NCBI RefSeq assembly: GCF_024623455.1 | Contig: NZ_JANIPJ010000006.1 | Span: 186,001-250,000 of the forward strand | Direction: 5' to 3' | Length of the DNA: 64,000 nucleotides | From: Paenibacillus soyae | GTDB taxonomy: Bacteria > Bacillota > Bacilli > Paenibacillales > Paenibacillaceae | Part shown: positions 36,498 to 44,921 of the stretch, in pieces | Numbering within the stretch: position 1 is the first letter of the stretch | Layout of the letters: every line of letters begins with the position of its first letter | Notes under the pieces: generated by a model | Databases searched by the model: none | What the model saw: only the letters and a program-made list of their open reading frames with translations | Told to the model about the DNA's origin: nothing | Made by a program: the position numbers and the translations under genes

Positions 36498-38297
36498 CTA
36501 TGAACCTCGCTCATTTCTAGGAATCGTAATGACAAATGTACTTCCTTGCTTTGGCTTGCTGTTGAAAGAAATGCCGAACGGACTCCCGAACACCTTCTTG
36601 ATCCGGTAATGAACGTTACGTACGCCAATCCCGCCGGTCAGGCTTCCGTTACCCGACAGCTGCTCTTGCAGATTTGCGGCAGCTTCCTCATTCATGCCTT
36701 GCCCGTTATCCGATACGGCGATGCATATGGCCTCCTCCCCGCTCTCATAAACGGTTATGGTGATTACCCCCTCGCCGTCCATGTCGGCTACGCCATGAAA
36801 TATCGCGTTTTCCACGATCGGCTGTACGGTGAGCTTCAGGATGCGGTGCTCCAGCAGCGACTCGTCAATGTCGTACACGACGTCAATCTTGTTGAAATAC
36901 CGGACTTTCTGAATCGTTATATAGTGGTTGATCTGCTCAAGCTCTTCCCGAATCGGTACAAGCCTGCTTTCGTTGCTTGTGGCATAACGAAGCAGAGAAA
37001 TAAGCGCCTCCGTCATCTGTACAATCTTATCGGAGCGCTGCATGGAAGCAATCCACTTCACGGAGTTTAGCGTATTGTACAGGAAGTGCGGATTGATCTG
37101 CGCTTGAAGCGCTTTGATTTCCGCCTCCGATTTCTCCTGCTGCTCCTGGTAGATTCGCTCTACTAATATCTTGAGCTCGCCCGACATCTGTTCGAAGCGG
37201 CTTGCCAGCAAGCCGATCTCGTCATTCGACTTCACCTCGGGAAGATTCTCGAACCTCCCCTTCTCGACTAGCAGCATATTGCTCATGAGCCGTTTAATCG
37301 GCTTCGTAATATGATTCGATAAGTAGAAGGAGCCGGTAATCGCGAATAGGAGCAATACCGCGGCAATCACAATCAAATTGCGTTTGAACAAGTATCCTTC
37401 GACGGCTAGCTCCCTGACGGGCATATAAAGATAAGCGACCCAGTCATGATCCTCGAATGGCGTGCTGATGAGCAAGTAATCTTTGCCCTCTGATGAAATG
37501 ACCTGCCGGGCCGTTCCCGGAGACGGTCCGTCTTCGATCGACAGCACCTCCGCGAACATCTTTCCGATCTGTTCATAATTATTGTTGAACAAAACGAGGC
37601 CATTGCTGTCAACGATCGTATAAGCTGACCGGCTATCTTCCTGAAGGCGGTCATTCAGCTTATTGATGAAGTCGATGGGAATGCTTATGGTCATGACGCC
37701 AATAAGGTCGCCGTTCTCCATATCATATATCTTGCGGACGTTCAGTATGGAGAGGTTATTCGCCCGCTTCGTTTGCTTATCCTTCACTACCGCGATGTCG
37801 CGCGTAATATCCTCCGACTCAAGGAAGTCCGCGAACCATTCTTCGTCTCCGGGATGATAGGTGTAGTCAACGGGGGAATCCGTGCTGATATAAAGATTTT
37901 TTCCGCCGTTGAAATTATAAACATAGATCGCGTACTCCAAATCTTTCATGCGGATATAGTTCATCAATAGCTGGGTAGCCTGGTTCTCGTTGCGTTTGGA
38001 ATCTTCCTTCAAGTAATTCTGAATGGGATAATTCTCCTGCGATACCGCCGATAAGTAACTATTAATTCCGTAGCTGGATATGAGAGATATTCGTCTCGTA
38101 TCCTCCAGGAACTCTTCGACGCGGATGTTCGACTGCTTGGAGATGTCCATTAGCAGATCCGTATATTTCCTCTCCAACAGCTTCTGCGAGGACAAATAGG
38201 AATTGATGAACATGGTAACGATCGGAATCAATATCATGAGCAGAAATAACAGCACCATCTTCGACTTGATGCTGATAAACCGGAAATACCCGAACAA
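36498..38297 (-). CDS. YesM-like sensor histidine kinase
   Basis: A 599-residue kinase starting at TTG 38297. Transmembrane helix 1 (~13-32) precedes a double-Cache-like extracellular sensor (~33-305) with LGVMTISIPIDFINKLN-like strands. Helix 2 (~307-326), a HAMP linker, LQAQINPHFLYN (phospho-acceptor His404), and the HATPase N box LTVQPIVENAIFHGV and G1 box VSDNGQGM follow. It forms a two-component pair with the regulator directly downstream. The 205 bases upstream hold its promoter region and the terminator of the convergently read dehydratase operon is not involved, as both run in the same direction. Confidence 0.91.
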   Translation of the reverse strand: MFGYFRFISIKSKMVLLFLLMILIPIVTMFINSYLSSQKLLERKYTDLLMDISKQSNIRVEEFLEDTRRISLISSYGINSYLSAVSQENYPIQNYLKEDSKRNENQATQLLMNYIRMKDLEYAIYVYNFNGGKNLYISTDSPVDYTYHPGDEEWFADFLESEDITRDIAVVKDKQTKRANNLSILNVRKIYDMENGDLIGVMTISIPIDFINKLNDRLQEDSRSAYTIVDSNGLVLFNNNYEQIGKMFAEVLSIEDGPSPGTARQVISSEGKDYLLISTPFEDHDWVAYLYMPVRELAVEGYLFKRNLIVIAAVLLLFAITGSFYLSNHITKPIKRLMSNMLLVEKGRFENLPEVKSNDEIGLLASRFEQMSGELKILVERIYQEQQEKSEAEIKALQAQINPHFLYNTLNSVKWIASMQRSDKIVQMTEALISLLRYATSNESRLVPIREELEQINHYITIQKVRYFNKIDVVYDIDESLLEHRILKLTVQPIVENAIFHGVADMDGEGVITITVYESGEEAICIAVSDNGQGMNEEAAANLQEQLSGNGSLTGGIGVRNVHYRIKKVFGSPFGISFNSKPKQGSTFVITIPRNERGS

Positions 38298-38449
38298 CCA
38301 ATCACCGCCCAGATGACTAAATTAAACCAAGTATAGCAAATGGAAGAAACGATGCCTACGGCAGTCATTAAGGCTTGCTTTTCATTTCTTTACCATTGCC
38401 ATCACTTCTTTTACAACTTATTGCGGAGGCGCCGCTTTCAGCGCGAAAC

Positions 38450-38482
38450 GGCCGTTCCCTGGTTGAATACCGAGGAACGGCC
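38450..38482 (-). terminator. Hairpin after the pentonate operon
   Basis: GGCCGTTCC (38450-38458) pairs with GGAACGGCC (38474-38482), 20 bases beyond the stop of the dehydratase gene on the minus strand. The following T-tract is short. Confidence 0.6.
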
Positions 38483-38502
38483 TTCCTAATAGAAGAGGCG
38501 GC

Positions 38503-40509
38503 TTACGCCCCTTCTTCGCTATTGGCATATTCGGGGACGGGGGCTAAAGCCCGCTTCCCGGCTTCCAGCAGCTCGATGATCCGGTCCACGTCATAGACGC
38601 TGCCTCGCCATATTCCGCCGCTGGCGGCTTGAAGCGCGGCCCATAGACGCGTATCGTCCGGCAATTTCGGATCCGGCGCAAGCGAGGGATGGGGCGGCCG
38701 GCTCTGCAATCTGCGCGCCCCCTCCTCATAGCCGAAGCGCTCGGCCCCTTCTCCCACGAAATTAATGCTGCCGGTTAGCTCGTTCAAGTCCACCACGATT
38801 TCAACCCAATCCCCGTCGCGCAGCTTGGAGATCGGTCCTCCGGCCAAGGCTTCCGGACCGATATGACCGATGCACGCGCCCGTCGAAACGCCGGAGAAGC
38901 GGGCATCGGTAAGCAGGGATACCTCTTTGCCATAGGGCAAATGTTTAAGCGCGGAAGTAAGCTGATACGTCTCTTCCATGCCCGTACCGCTCGGTCCTCT
39001 GCCGATCAAAACCATGATGTCTCCTGCCGAGATGCTCCCGGTTTTGATCGCTTTGATCGCGTCCCGCTCCGTCGTGAACACTTTGGCTTGCCCCAAATGT
39101 TCGTATATGCCTCTCTCGTTGACGACGGAAGGGTCGATGGCAGCCGATTTGATGACCGAGCCCTCCGGCGCGAGATTGCCGACCGGGAAGGTTACTGTAG
39201 AAGCCATTCCGGCAGCGCGTGCTTGCGCCGGCGAGTAGATGACCGTATCGGGATCAATGCCGTCGACGGTGCGCAGCAGCTCTCGCACACGCCGTCTCCG
39301 CTCGGAGGATTCCCACCAGTCCAGCACCTCGCCCCATGTCTTGCCGGATATGGTCAGCGCCGATTCATCGAGCAGCCCGTGTCCCCTCAGCCGGAGCATC
39401 ACCTCCGGCACGCCGCCAGCAAGGAAAGCTCGAACCGTCGTATGCGGCACGGGGCCGTTCGGCAATACGCTGACGATGCGAGGCACGCTGCGGTTAATGC
39501 TCGCCCAGTCGGCTACGTCGGGCACGCGAAGCCCCGCTGCCTGCGCAATCGCGGGAATATGCAGGAGCAGATTCGTGGATCCGCCGAACGCGGCATGCAC
39601 GACCATCGCGTTGCGGATCGCGGAATCCGTTAGAATGTGACGAGAGGTGATGCCTTCCTCCGCAGCGGACATGGCCGCTCTCGCCGATTGTCGGGCCAGC
39701 TCGGTCCATATCGGCTGCCCGGACGGGGCTAGCGCGGCATGAGGCACCGTCAGGCCCAGCGCTTCCGCAATGACTTGGGATGTGCCCGCCGTGCCCAGAA
39801 ACTGGCAGCCTCCTCCCGGCGTCGCGCATGCCCGGCAGCCCATATCGGCGGCTTCCTCTAGGGAGATGTCTCCGTTCGCGTAGCGCGCGCCGATCGTCTG
39901 TACCTTGCCCGCGTCTTCGCCGTGCGTCGGCGGCAGCGTCACGCCTCCGGGCACGATCACTCCGGGCAGCGAAGGCGTTCCCGCCAAGGCAAGCAGCATG
40001 GCGGGCAATCCCTTGTCGCAAGTCGCGACGCCAATAACGGCCTTGCGGGTCGGCAAGGAGCGAATCAGCCTCCGAAGCACGATCGCGGCGTCGTTCCGGT
40101 AAGGCAGCGAATCGAACATCCCCGTTGTTCCTTGCGATCTGCCGTCGCATGGATCGCTCACATACCCCGCGAACGGAATCCCTCCCACGGCATTGATTTC
40201 CTCGGCTGCGGCCTGCATGAGCAGACCAACCTCCCAGTGCCCCGTGTGGTAGCCAAGCGCTACAGCCTCACCATTATCCTTGCGTATACCGCCAAGCGTA
40301 CTTAATAGCAGGATTTCCTTTCCTCCCAGACGCGAAGGCGGCAAGCCCATCCCCACGTTCTGGGTCCATCCGAACAAATCGCCGCTGGGCGACTCTCTTA
40401 GCAGCTCCGGTGTAAGCGGCAATGCCCCCGCCGGTCCCGGCGCATGGGTAGTAATTCGGTACAGCTCCTCGCCGCGGGGCTCCGCGATTCGTTCCCAATC
40501 TTTGTTCAT
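38503..40509 (-). CDS. YjhG/YagF-type D-xylonate dehydratase (IlvD/Edd family)
   Basis: A 668-residue protein starting at ATG 40509 after AGGAGG. The length and the N-terminal [19 protein letters not shown] match the YjhG/YagF branch of the IlvD/Edd superfamily. The three cysteines expected for the Fe-S cluster are in [28 protein letters not shown] and [16 protein letters not shown]; the C-terminal [22 protein letters not shown] is also diagnostic. It dehydrates D-xylonate (or a similar pentonate) to 2-keto-3-deoxy-pentonate. It is the last gene of an operon with an FAH-family dehydratase and an aldehyde dehydrogenase, the logical next two Weimberg steps. An adjacent xylose dehydrogenase is missing, so pentonate itself may be the imported substrate. 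Confidence 0.9.
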   Translation of the reverse strand: MNKDWERIAEPRGEELYRITTHAPGPAGALPLTPELLRESPSGDLFGWTQNVGMGLPPSRLGGKEILLLSTLGGIRKDNGEAVALGYHTGHWEVGLLMQAAAEEINAVGGIPFAGYVSDPCDGRSQGTTGMFDSLPYRNDAAIVLRRLIRSLPTRKAVIGVATCDKGLPAMLLALAGTPSLPGVIVPGGVTLPPTHGEDAGKVQTIGARYANGDISLEEAADMGCRACATPGGGCQFLGTAGTSQVIAEALGLTVPHAALAPSGQPIWTELARQSARAAMSAAEEGITSRHILTDSAIRNAMVVHAAFGGSTNLLLHIPAIAQAAGLRVPDVADWASINRSVPRIVSVLPNGPVPHTTVRAFLAGGVPEVMLRLRGHGLLDESALTISGKTWGEVLDWWESSERRRRVRELLRTVDGIDPDTVIYSPAQARAAGMASTVTFPVGNLAPEGSVIKSAAIDPSVVNERGIYEHLGQAKVFTTERDAIKAIKTGSISAGDIMVLIGRGPSGTGMEETYQLTSALKHLPYGKEVSLLTDARFSGVSTGACIGHIGPEALAGGPISKLRDGDWVEIVVDLNELTGSINFVGEGAERFGYEEGARRLQSRPPHPSLAPDPKLPDDTRLWAALQAASGGIWRGSVYDVDRIIELLEAGKRALAPVPEYANSEEGA

Positions 40510-40539
40510 GCCTCGCTCCTCCTTATGGATGGCAGCTAA

Positions 40540-41997
40540 TCAAGGTTTCATGAATACGGTTTTAATCGAAGTGAAAAATTCAATCGCCGCTTGTCCTTGC
40601 TCCCTGGAATGGGAGCTGGAGTCCTTCATTCCGCCAAACGGCGCCTGAAGCTCAACCCCTGCCGTCTCGGCATTGATGCGTACGAGTCCCGCATCCATCT
40701 CCTGAACGAAAGAAAGCGCGCTTGCGATATCCTTCGTGTATAGGGAGGCGCTGAGGCCGAAGGGCACGTCGTTCGCCAGTTGGATCGCCTCGGGCAGATC
40801 GGCTGCCTTTATTAGCGCAAGCACCGGACCGAATATCTCTTCCTGCGCGATCGACATGCGCGAATCGACGTCCTCGAAGATCGCCGGCGTGATGTAGAAA
40901 CCGTCCCGGAGCTCCTCATCCTCAGGAGGCGTTCCTCCAAGCAGCAGCTTCGCTCCTTCTTCCTTGCCGGACTTAATGTAGCCAAGCACCGTCTCGTATT
41001 GCTTCTCGCTCGCGCAAGGTCCAAGCCACGTCGTCTCGGACAGGCCGTTCCCGACTCGAATCGATGCCGTCTTCTCGAGCAGCTTGTCGCGGAAAGCCTC
41101 GTACACGTCCTGCACGACGATAACGCGGCTCGTCGCCGTGCATTTCTGGCCCGTGGACTTGAAACCGCCGCTGATCGCTGCTTCTGCCGCCAGCTCCAAA
41201 TCCGCATCCGCAGCCACAATAATGGGATTCTTCCCGCCCATCTCGAGCTGATATTTGGCTCCGCGCGCGAAAGCCGCCTGTCCGACGGACTTCCCTACGG
41301 CATTGGAGCCCGTAAACGTAATGCCCTGCACGCCCGGATGCTCGGCAAGTCCTTGCCCGATTTCCTTCCCTCCGCCGATAACCAGATTCAATACGCCTTC
41401 CGGCAGGCCGGCTTCATGGAAGCATTCCATCACAAGAGCCGCGGTGACCGCGGCTTCCGAGGCGGGCTTCCACACGACCGTGTTACCGTAAATCAAAGCC
41501 GGCGCTATCTTCCAGATCGGTATCGCAATGGGAAAGTTCCAAGGCGTAATGGCCCCTACCACGCCCAAGGGGACCCGCGTCGTGAACATAAACGCATCGG
41601 CATCCGAAGCGGGAATGACGTCTCCGATCTTGCGCATGCCTTCGCCGGCATAATAGCGCAGAATGGCTACCCCCCGAGCCGTCTCCCCTTTCGCCTCCGC
41701 CAGCGTCTTGCCCATCTCGCGAGTCATGGTGCGGCCGACCTCGTCAAGCCGTCTTTCCAACACATCCGCCGCTTTGTATAGGAATGCCCCCCGCCCAGCG
41801 CCAGACAGCTTCCGCCAGGCTGCCCGCGCTTCGTTGGCCGCCGTGACGGCCTTCTCGAGATCCTCCCTGGTCGACAACGGAATGCGGCCGACGATTTCGT
41901 TCCGGTTGGCTGGATTTATGCTTACCGTCGTTTCTCCTCGTTGCGGCGGCAGCCACGCTCCGCCAATATAATTCGCATAGTCTCTTACAGATTCCAT
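40540..41997 (-). CDS. Aldehyde dehydrogenase, probable 2,5-dioxovalerate (alpha-ketoglutaric semialdehyde) dehydrogenase
   Basis: A 485-residue NAD(P)-dependent aldehyde dehydrogenase; AGGAGGG precedes ATG 41997. Motifs: [18 protein letters not shown] (Asn154), VVWKPASE (Lys177), FTGSNAVG, general base Glu252 in LEMGGKNP and catalytic Cys286 in [11 protein letters not shown]. The superfamily alone does not fix the substrate, but position between a pentonate dehydratase and an FAH-family dehydratase makes oxidation of 2-oxoglutarate semialdehyde to 2-oxoglutarate the best reading. It is 30 bases from each neighbour in the same operon. Cytoplasmic. Confidence 0.9.
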   Translation of the reverse strand: MESVRDYANYIGGAWLPPQRGETTVSINPANRNEIVGRIPLSTREDLEKAVTAANEARAAWRKLSGAGRGAFLYKAADVLERRLDEVGRTMTREMGKTLAEAKGETARGVAILRYYAGEGMRKIGDVIPASDADAFMFTTRVPLGVVGAITPWNFPIAIPIWKIAPALIYGNTVVWKPASEAAVTAALVMECFHEAGLPEGVLNLVIGGGKEIGQGLAEHPGVQGITFTGSNAVGKSVGQAAFARGAKYQLEMGGKNPIIVAADADLELAAEAAISGGFKSTGQKCTATSRVIVVQDVYEAFRDKLLEKTASIRVGNGLSETTWLGPCASEKQYETVLGYIKSGKEEGAKLLLGGTPPEDEELRDGFYITPAIFEDVDSRMSIAQEEIFGPVLALIKAADLPEAIQLANDVPFGLSASLYTKDIASALSFVQEMDAGLVRINAETAGVELQAPFGGMKDSSSHSREQGQAAIEFFTSIKTVFMKP

Positions 41998-42027
41998 ATA
42001 GCCTTTCCCTCCTATTATATGCCTCTA

Positions 42028-42903
42028 TTAGGCTACGACGGTATTCATTAACGTTCCGATAGACGTAATGTCAATCTCGATACGATCATTCGGCTTAAGC
42101 GTGAAGTCGTTCGGCGGAACAAGACAGGTTCCCGTCAGAAGAACCGTCCCGTCGAATAACACATTGTCCCGCTTCAGAAACGATACCAGCTCATCCAATT
42201 TCCGCTTCAGCATTCCCGTGTTCGCCGAAATGTCGACGACGGCTTCGTCGTTCCGGTAGATGCGCAGCCCGATCTCCAGATCGTACGGATTCGGCGTCGC
42301 CTCGGCTAGCCGGATGGCAGGCCCGATAGAGCAAGACTGCTTCCATATCTTCGCTTGCGGGAGATACAGAGGATTCTCCCCCTCGATATCCCGGCAGCTC
42401 ATGTCGTTGCCGATCGTGTAGGCTACGATATCTCCTCCGGCGTTCAGCACGAGACCAAGCTCGGGCTCCGGCACCTGCCAAGAGGAATCGCTTCGCAGCT
42501 TGACGCTTCCCCCGGGACCTACCGTACGCGCCAATGTCGATTTGAAGAAAATTTCAGGACGTTCGGCATCATAGACAAGATCGTACAACGTGGAGCCCGC
42601 ATCGGCTTTGCCGCCGGTTACTTCGTAATTGCGGGCTTCGCGGCTGCGCTGGTACGTGACGCCTGCCGCCCATACTTCCGGAGCATCCACAGGGGATAGT
42701 AGGTCTAGGGAATTCCACTCTCTATTCAGAGGCGTGCCTTCCCTTATGTCGGACTTGATCAGCTCAAGCGGAGTCATCCCTTGCCGTTCTGCCCTGCGGA
42801 ACAATTCCCATACATCCTTGTCCGCCAGGGGGTAAACCGCATCCTCATCCGTTACCGCCGCAAATCCTTTTTTGTCCCCATCGCCATATTGAATCAACCG
42901 CAT
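42028..42903 (-). CDS. FAH-superfamily 2-keto-3-deoxy-pentonate dehydratase
   Basis: A 291-residue protein with GAGGAGAG just before ATG 42903. The fumarylacetoacetate hydrolase fold is shown by VPEPELGLVLN (metal ligands Glu146 and Glu148), IGNDMSCRDIEGENPLYLPQAKIW (Asp167) and the C-terminal LTGTCLVPPNDFTLKPND. The size is close to archaeal 2-keto-3-deoxy-D-arabinonate dehydratases of this superfamily. Expected reaction: 2-keto-3-deoxy-pentonate to 2,5-dioxovalerate, the second Weimberg step. First structural gene of the operon, directly after an AT-rich repeated operator region. Other FAH activities are possible in principle; context makes this one likely. Confidence 0.83.
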   Translation of the reverse strand: MRLIQYGDGDKKGFAAVTDEDAVYPLADKDVWELFRRAERQGMTPLELIKSDIREGTPLNREWNSLDLLSPVDAPEVWAAGVTYQRSREARNYEVTGGKADAGSTLYDLVYDAERPEIFFKSTLARTVGPGGSVKLRSDSSWQVPEPELGLVLNAGGDIVAYTIGNDMSCRDIEGENPLYLPQAKIWKQSCSIGPAIRLAEATPNPYDLEIGLRIYRNDEAVVDISANTGMLKRKLDELVSFLKRDNVLFDGTVLLTGTCLVPPNDFTLKPNDRIEIDITSIGTLMNTVVA

Positions 42904-42920
42904 AACATCTCTCCTCGTTT

Positions 42921-42958
42921 TATAATATAGTACATCGTTCTATAATATAGCTATATTA
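42921..42958 (-). promoter_or_regulatory. AT-rich repeat/palindrome upstream of the pentonate operon (candidate IclR operator and promoter)
   Basis: TATAATATAG occurs at 42921-42930 and again at 42941-42950, exactly two helical turns apart. The second copy is part of a perfect 16-bp palindrome, TAATATAGCTATATTA (42943-42958). It lies 18-55 bases upstream of the FAH-family gene start, between it and the IclR gene. The near copy can also serve as a -10 region, so a bound regulator would occlude RNA polymerase. Confidence 0.55.
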
Positions 42959-43040
42959 AAACCTCTAGCGAGACCTCTCGAGGATGAGAGACCGCGTGTA
43001 GAGGTGAGTTTGATGCATCATATTGGATGTAAGCGAACCG

Positions 43041-43799
43041 TTATGCCCGATGCCCCAACCTTTGGGATATGTCCGCCGCGGTTTGATTCAAATCCGCAAT
43101 CAGCCTCTCCAGCTCTTTATCGTCTACTCGCGACCGCAGCGTCGAGACGCTGATCGCCGCAGTCATTTGGCCATGATGATCGAACACAGGCACAGCCGCG
43201 CATCTCACGCCAACCTCGTTCTCCTCGTCGTCGATAGCATAGCCGCGCTGTCTAACCAGCTCCAGCTCGCGGAGGAAGTCGCCAGCGCCTGCGATCGTCT
43301 TCTCCGTAAGCCGAACGAACTCGTAGCGCTCAAGCAAACGGTCGAACCATTCCCGCGGCTGATAAGCGCTGAGCAGCTTGCCTACGGAACTGCTATGCAG
43401 CATGACTCGCCTCCCTATACGGGAGTAACGGATCGGGGCGAGATGCCCTTCCACTTTATCAATGTATACGCCTTCATAACCGTCCAATATGACCAAATGG
43501 GTCGTCTGTCCCGTGCTTTGCGTGAACTGCTCCAGGCTAGGCTTGGCAATCTGCCTGATGTCCATGGATTGCAGCAGCTGCTGCCCTTTCTCCATTAGCC
43601 GCAGGCCGAGCCGGTATTTCCCGCTCTCAAGGTTCTGCTCCATATACCCTCGAGACTGCAGCGTCTTCACCAGCGAATGAACCGTGCTCTTATGAAGCCC
43701 CATCCTGTCGCTGATTTCCGTAATCTTGAGCTCCGGGGTCCGTTCGTCGAATAAATCCAGTATGAGAAGCGCCCGTTCAACGGCTTGTATAATCGGCAT
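43041..43799 (-). CDS. IclR-family transcriptional regulator
   Basis: A 252-residue protein with an N-terminal winged helix (LKITEISDRMGLHKSTVHSLVKTLQSRGYM, ~24-55 as a region) and a C-terminal IclR effector domain including GRRVMLHSSSVGKLLSAYQPREW and RGYAIDDEENEVGVRCAAVPVFDHHG. GAAGGTGG precedes ATG 43799. It is the first gene upstream of the pentonate operon on the same strand, with a candidate operator in the 137-base gap; IclR proteins commonly repress or activate adjacent sugar-acid catabolic genes and sense a pathway keto-acid. Confidence 0.92.
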   Translation of the reverse strand: MPIIQAVERALLILDLFDERTPELKITEISDRMGLHKSTVHSLVKTLQSRGYMEQNLESGKYRLGLRLMEKGQQLLQSMDIRQIAKPSLEQFTQSTGQTTHLVILDGYEGVYIDKVEGHLAPIRYSRIGRRVMLHSSSVGKLLSAYQPREWFDRLLERYEFVRLTEKTIAGAGDFLRELELVRQRGYAIDDEENEVGVRCAAVPVFDHHGQMTAAISVSTLRSRVDDKELERLIADLNQTAADISQRLGHRA

Positions 43800-43990
43800 G
43801 GATCGTTACAACCACCTTCAAGTTCAATCTCTGCTTAAAAAGGGATTCGACGTCCGCTTCCTCTTTCCTGCCTGCTCGCGGAATTCATGCGTGGACAGCC
43901 AGCCCAGAAGTCCTTGCGATAAGACTGCGCCCCCTTTATGATGAAAACAATTGAACCATACCAACGATATCGAATGGGGGGAATGCCCGA

Positions 43991-44872
43991 ATGGAGCTAC
44001 CAAAAATAAATCTTGGGAATATGAATGTCAGGGTTTCTTTGGGCGGTTTATTATTAAATGTTTTGTATGTCCATTACGGGTTCTTCCATCAATCCTATCT
44101 GGAGCACAGCCACAGCATGAAAAGCTACGAACTGCATTATATTCCTTGCGGCCAAGGAATCCTTGCAGCAAACGGCGTTAAATATCCGATATTACCCGGC
44201 ACGCTTTATATGACCGGTCCGGAAATTGTACATGAACAAATTACGGATCTCTCCGACCCTATGGCAGAATATTGCATATGCTTTGAAGTGTTGGCCCATA
44301 CAGCTGGCGATGATCCGGATCTTTCCTTCATTGCGGACCAATTCGTTCAAACGAGCTTCTGGTTGGGCCAGGACAACCAGAATATGCTGCAGCTGTTCGA
44401 ACAGCTCTCCGACGAAACCTCCAGCCGGTATATCGGCTGGTATAGGAACGTTCAGATTATTATCGAACAACTAGTCATCAAGCTTGTCAGAAACTATACG
44501 AATAATTATCCGACAACCTCTGTCATGCCTGTAAAAACGTTGGATGACGAGAGAGTCGTAATTATTGAAAACAGCTTTCGGTCAGGCTTTCGCGACATAA
44601 CCGTTCGGACACTTGCGCAGAAGCTTGGCCTGAGCGTGAGACAGACGGAGAGAATCATTCATCATTATTTTGGCATGTCGTTTACGCAGATGTTGACAAA
44701 GGCAAGAATGACGGCGGCCGCCCATCTTCTTCATACGACCGCCATGTCCGTTAGCGAAATCGCGCAGCATGTCGGCTTTTCCTCACTGGAACCATTTTGC
44801 AACGCGTTTAAGAGGTATTACAACGTCTCGGCAGGGGACTTTCGCGCCGCGAATCGGTCAAGCTATCCCTAA
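43991..44872 (+). CDS. AraC-family transcriptional regulator
   Basis: A 293-residue protein; GGGGGGAA lies about eight bases before ATG 43991. The N-terminal half has a cupin-like sugar-binding fold (HSHSMKSYELHYIPCGQG, PGTLYMTGPEIVHEQ). The C-terminal AraC domain (~195-290) contains FRDITVRTLAQKLGLSVRQTERII and AMSVSEIAQHVGFSSLEPFCNAFKRYY. It converges with the GH2 gene at a shared terminator and is transcribed away from the pentonate regulator. Its target is unknown; it is one of two AraC proteins near the GH42/GH2 operon and so an alternative candidate for the conserved operator described at 48642-48704. Confidence 0.9.
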   Translation: MELPKINLGNMNVRVSLGGLLLNVLYVHYGFFHQSYLEHSHSMKSYELHYIPCGQGILAANGVKYPILPGTLYMTGPEIVHEQITDLSDPMAEYCICFEVLAHTAGDDPDLSFIADQFVQTSFWLGQDNQNMLQLFEQLSDETSSRYIGWYRNVQIIIEQLVIKLVRNYTNNYPTTSVMPVKTLDDERVVIIENSFRSGFRDITVRTLAQKLGLSVRQTERIIHHYFGMSFTQMLTKARMTAAAHLLHTTAMSVSEIAQHVGFSSLEPFCNAFKRYYNVSAGDFRAANRSSYP

Positions 44873-44876
44873 ATCG

Positions 44877-44908
44877 AAAAGGAACCTTGGATCTCTCCAA
44901 GGTTCCTT
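44877..44908. terminator. Bidirectional terminator between AraC and GH2 genes
   Basis: AAAAGGAACCTTGGA (44877-44891) pairs with TCCAAGGTTCCTT (44896-44908), between convergent genes. Confidence 0.8.
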
Positions 44909-44921
44909 GCCATCAGTGCGA

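Noticed and set aside
38863..41781. Several long plus-strand frames (for example 38863-39633 and 40999-41781)
   Set aside because: They lie entirely opposite the dehydratase and aldehyde dehydrogenase genes, whose motifs are complete; the antisense products look compositionally random.
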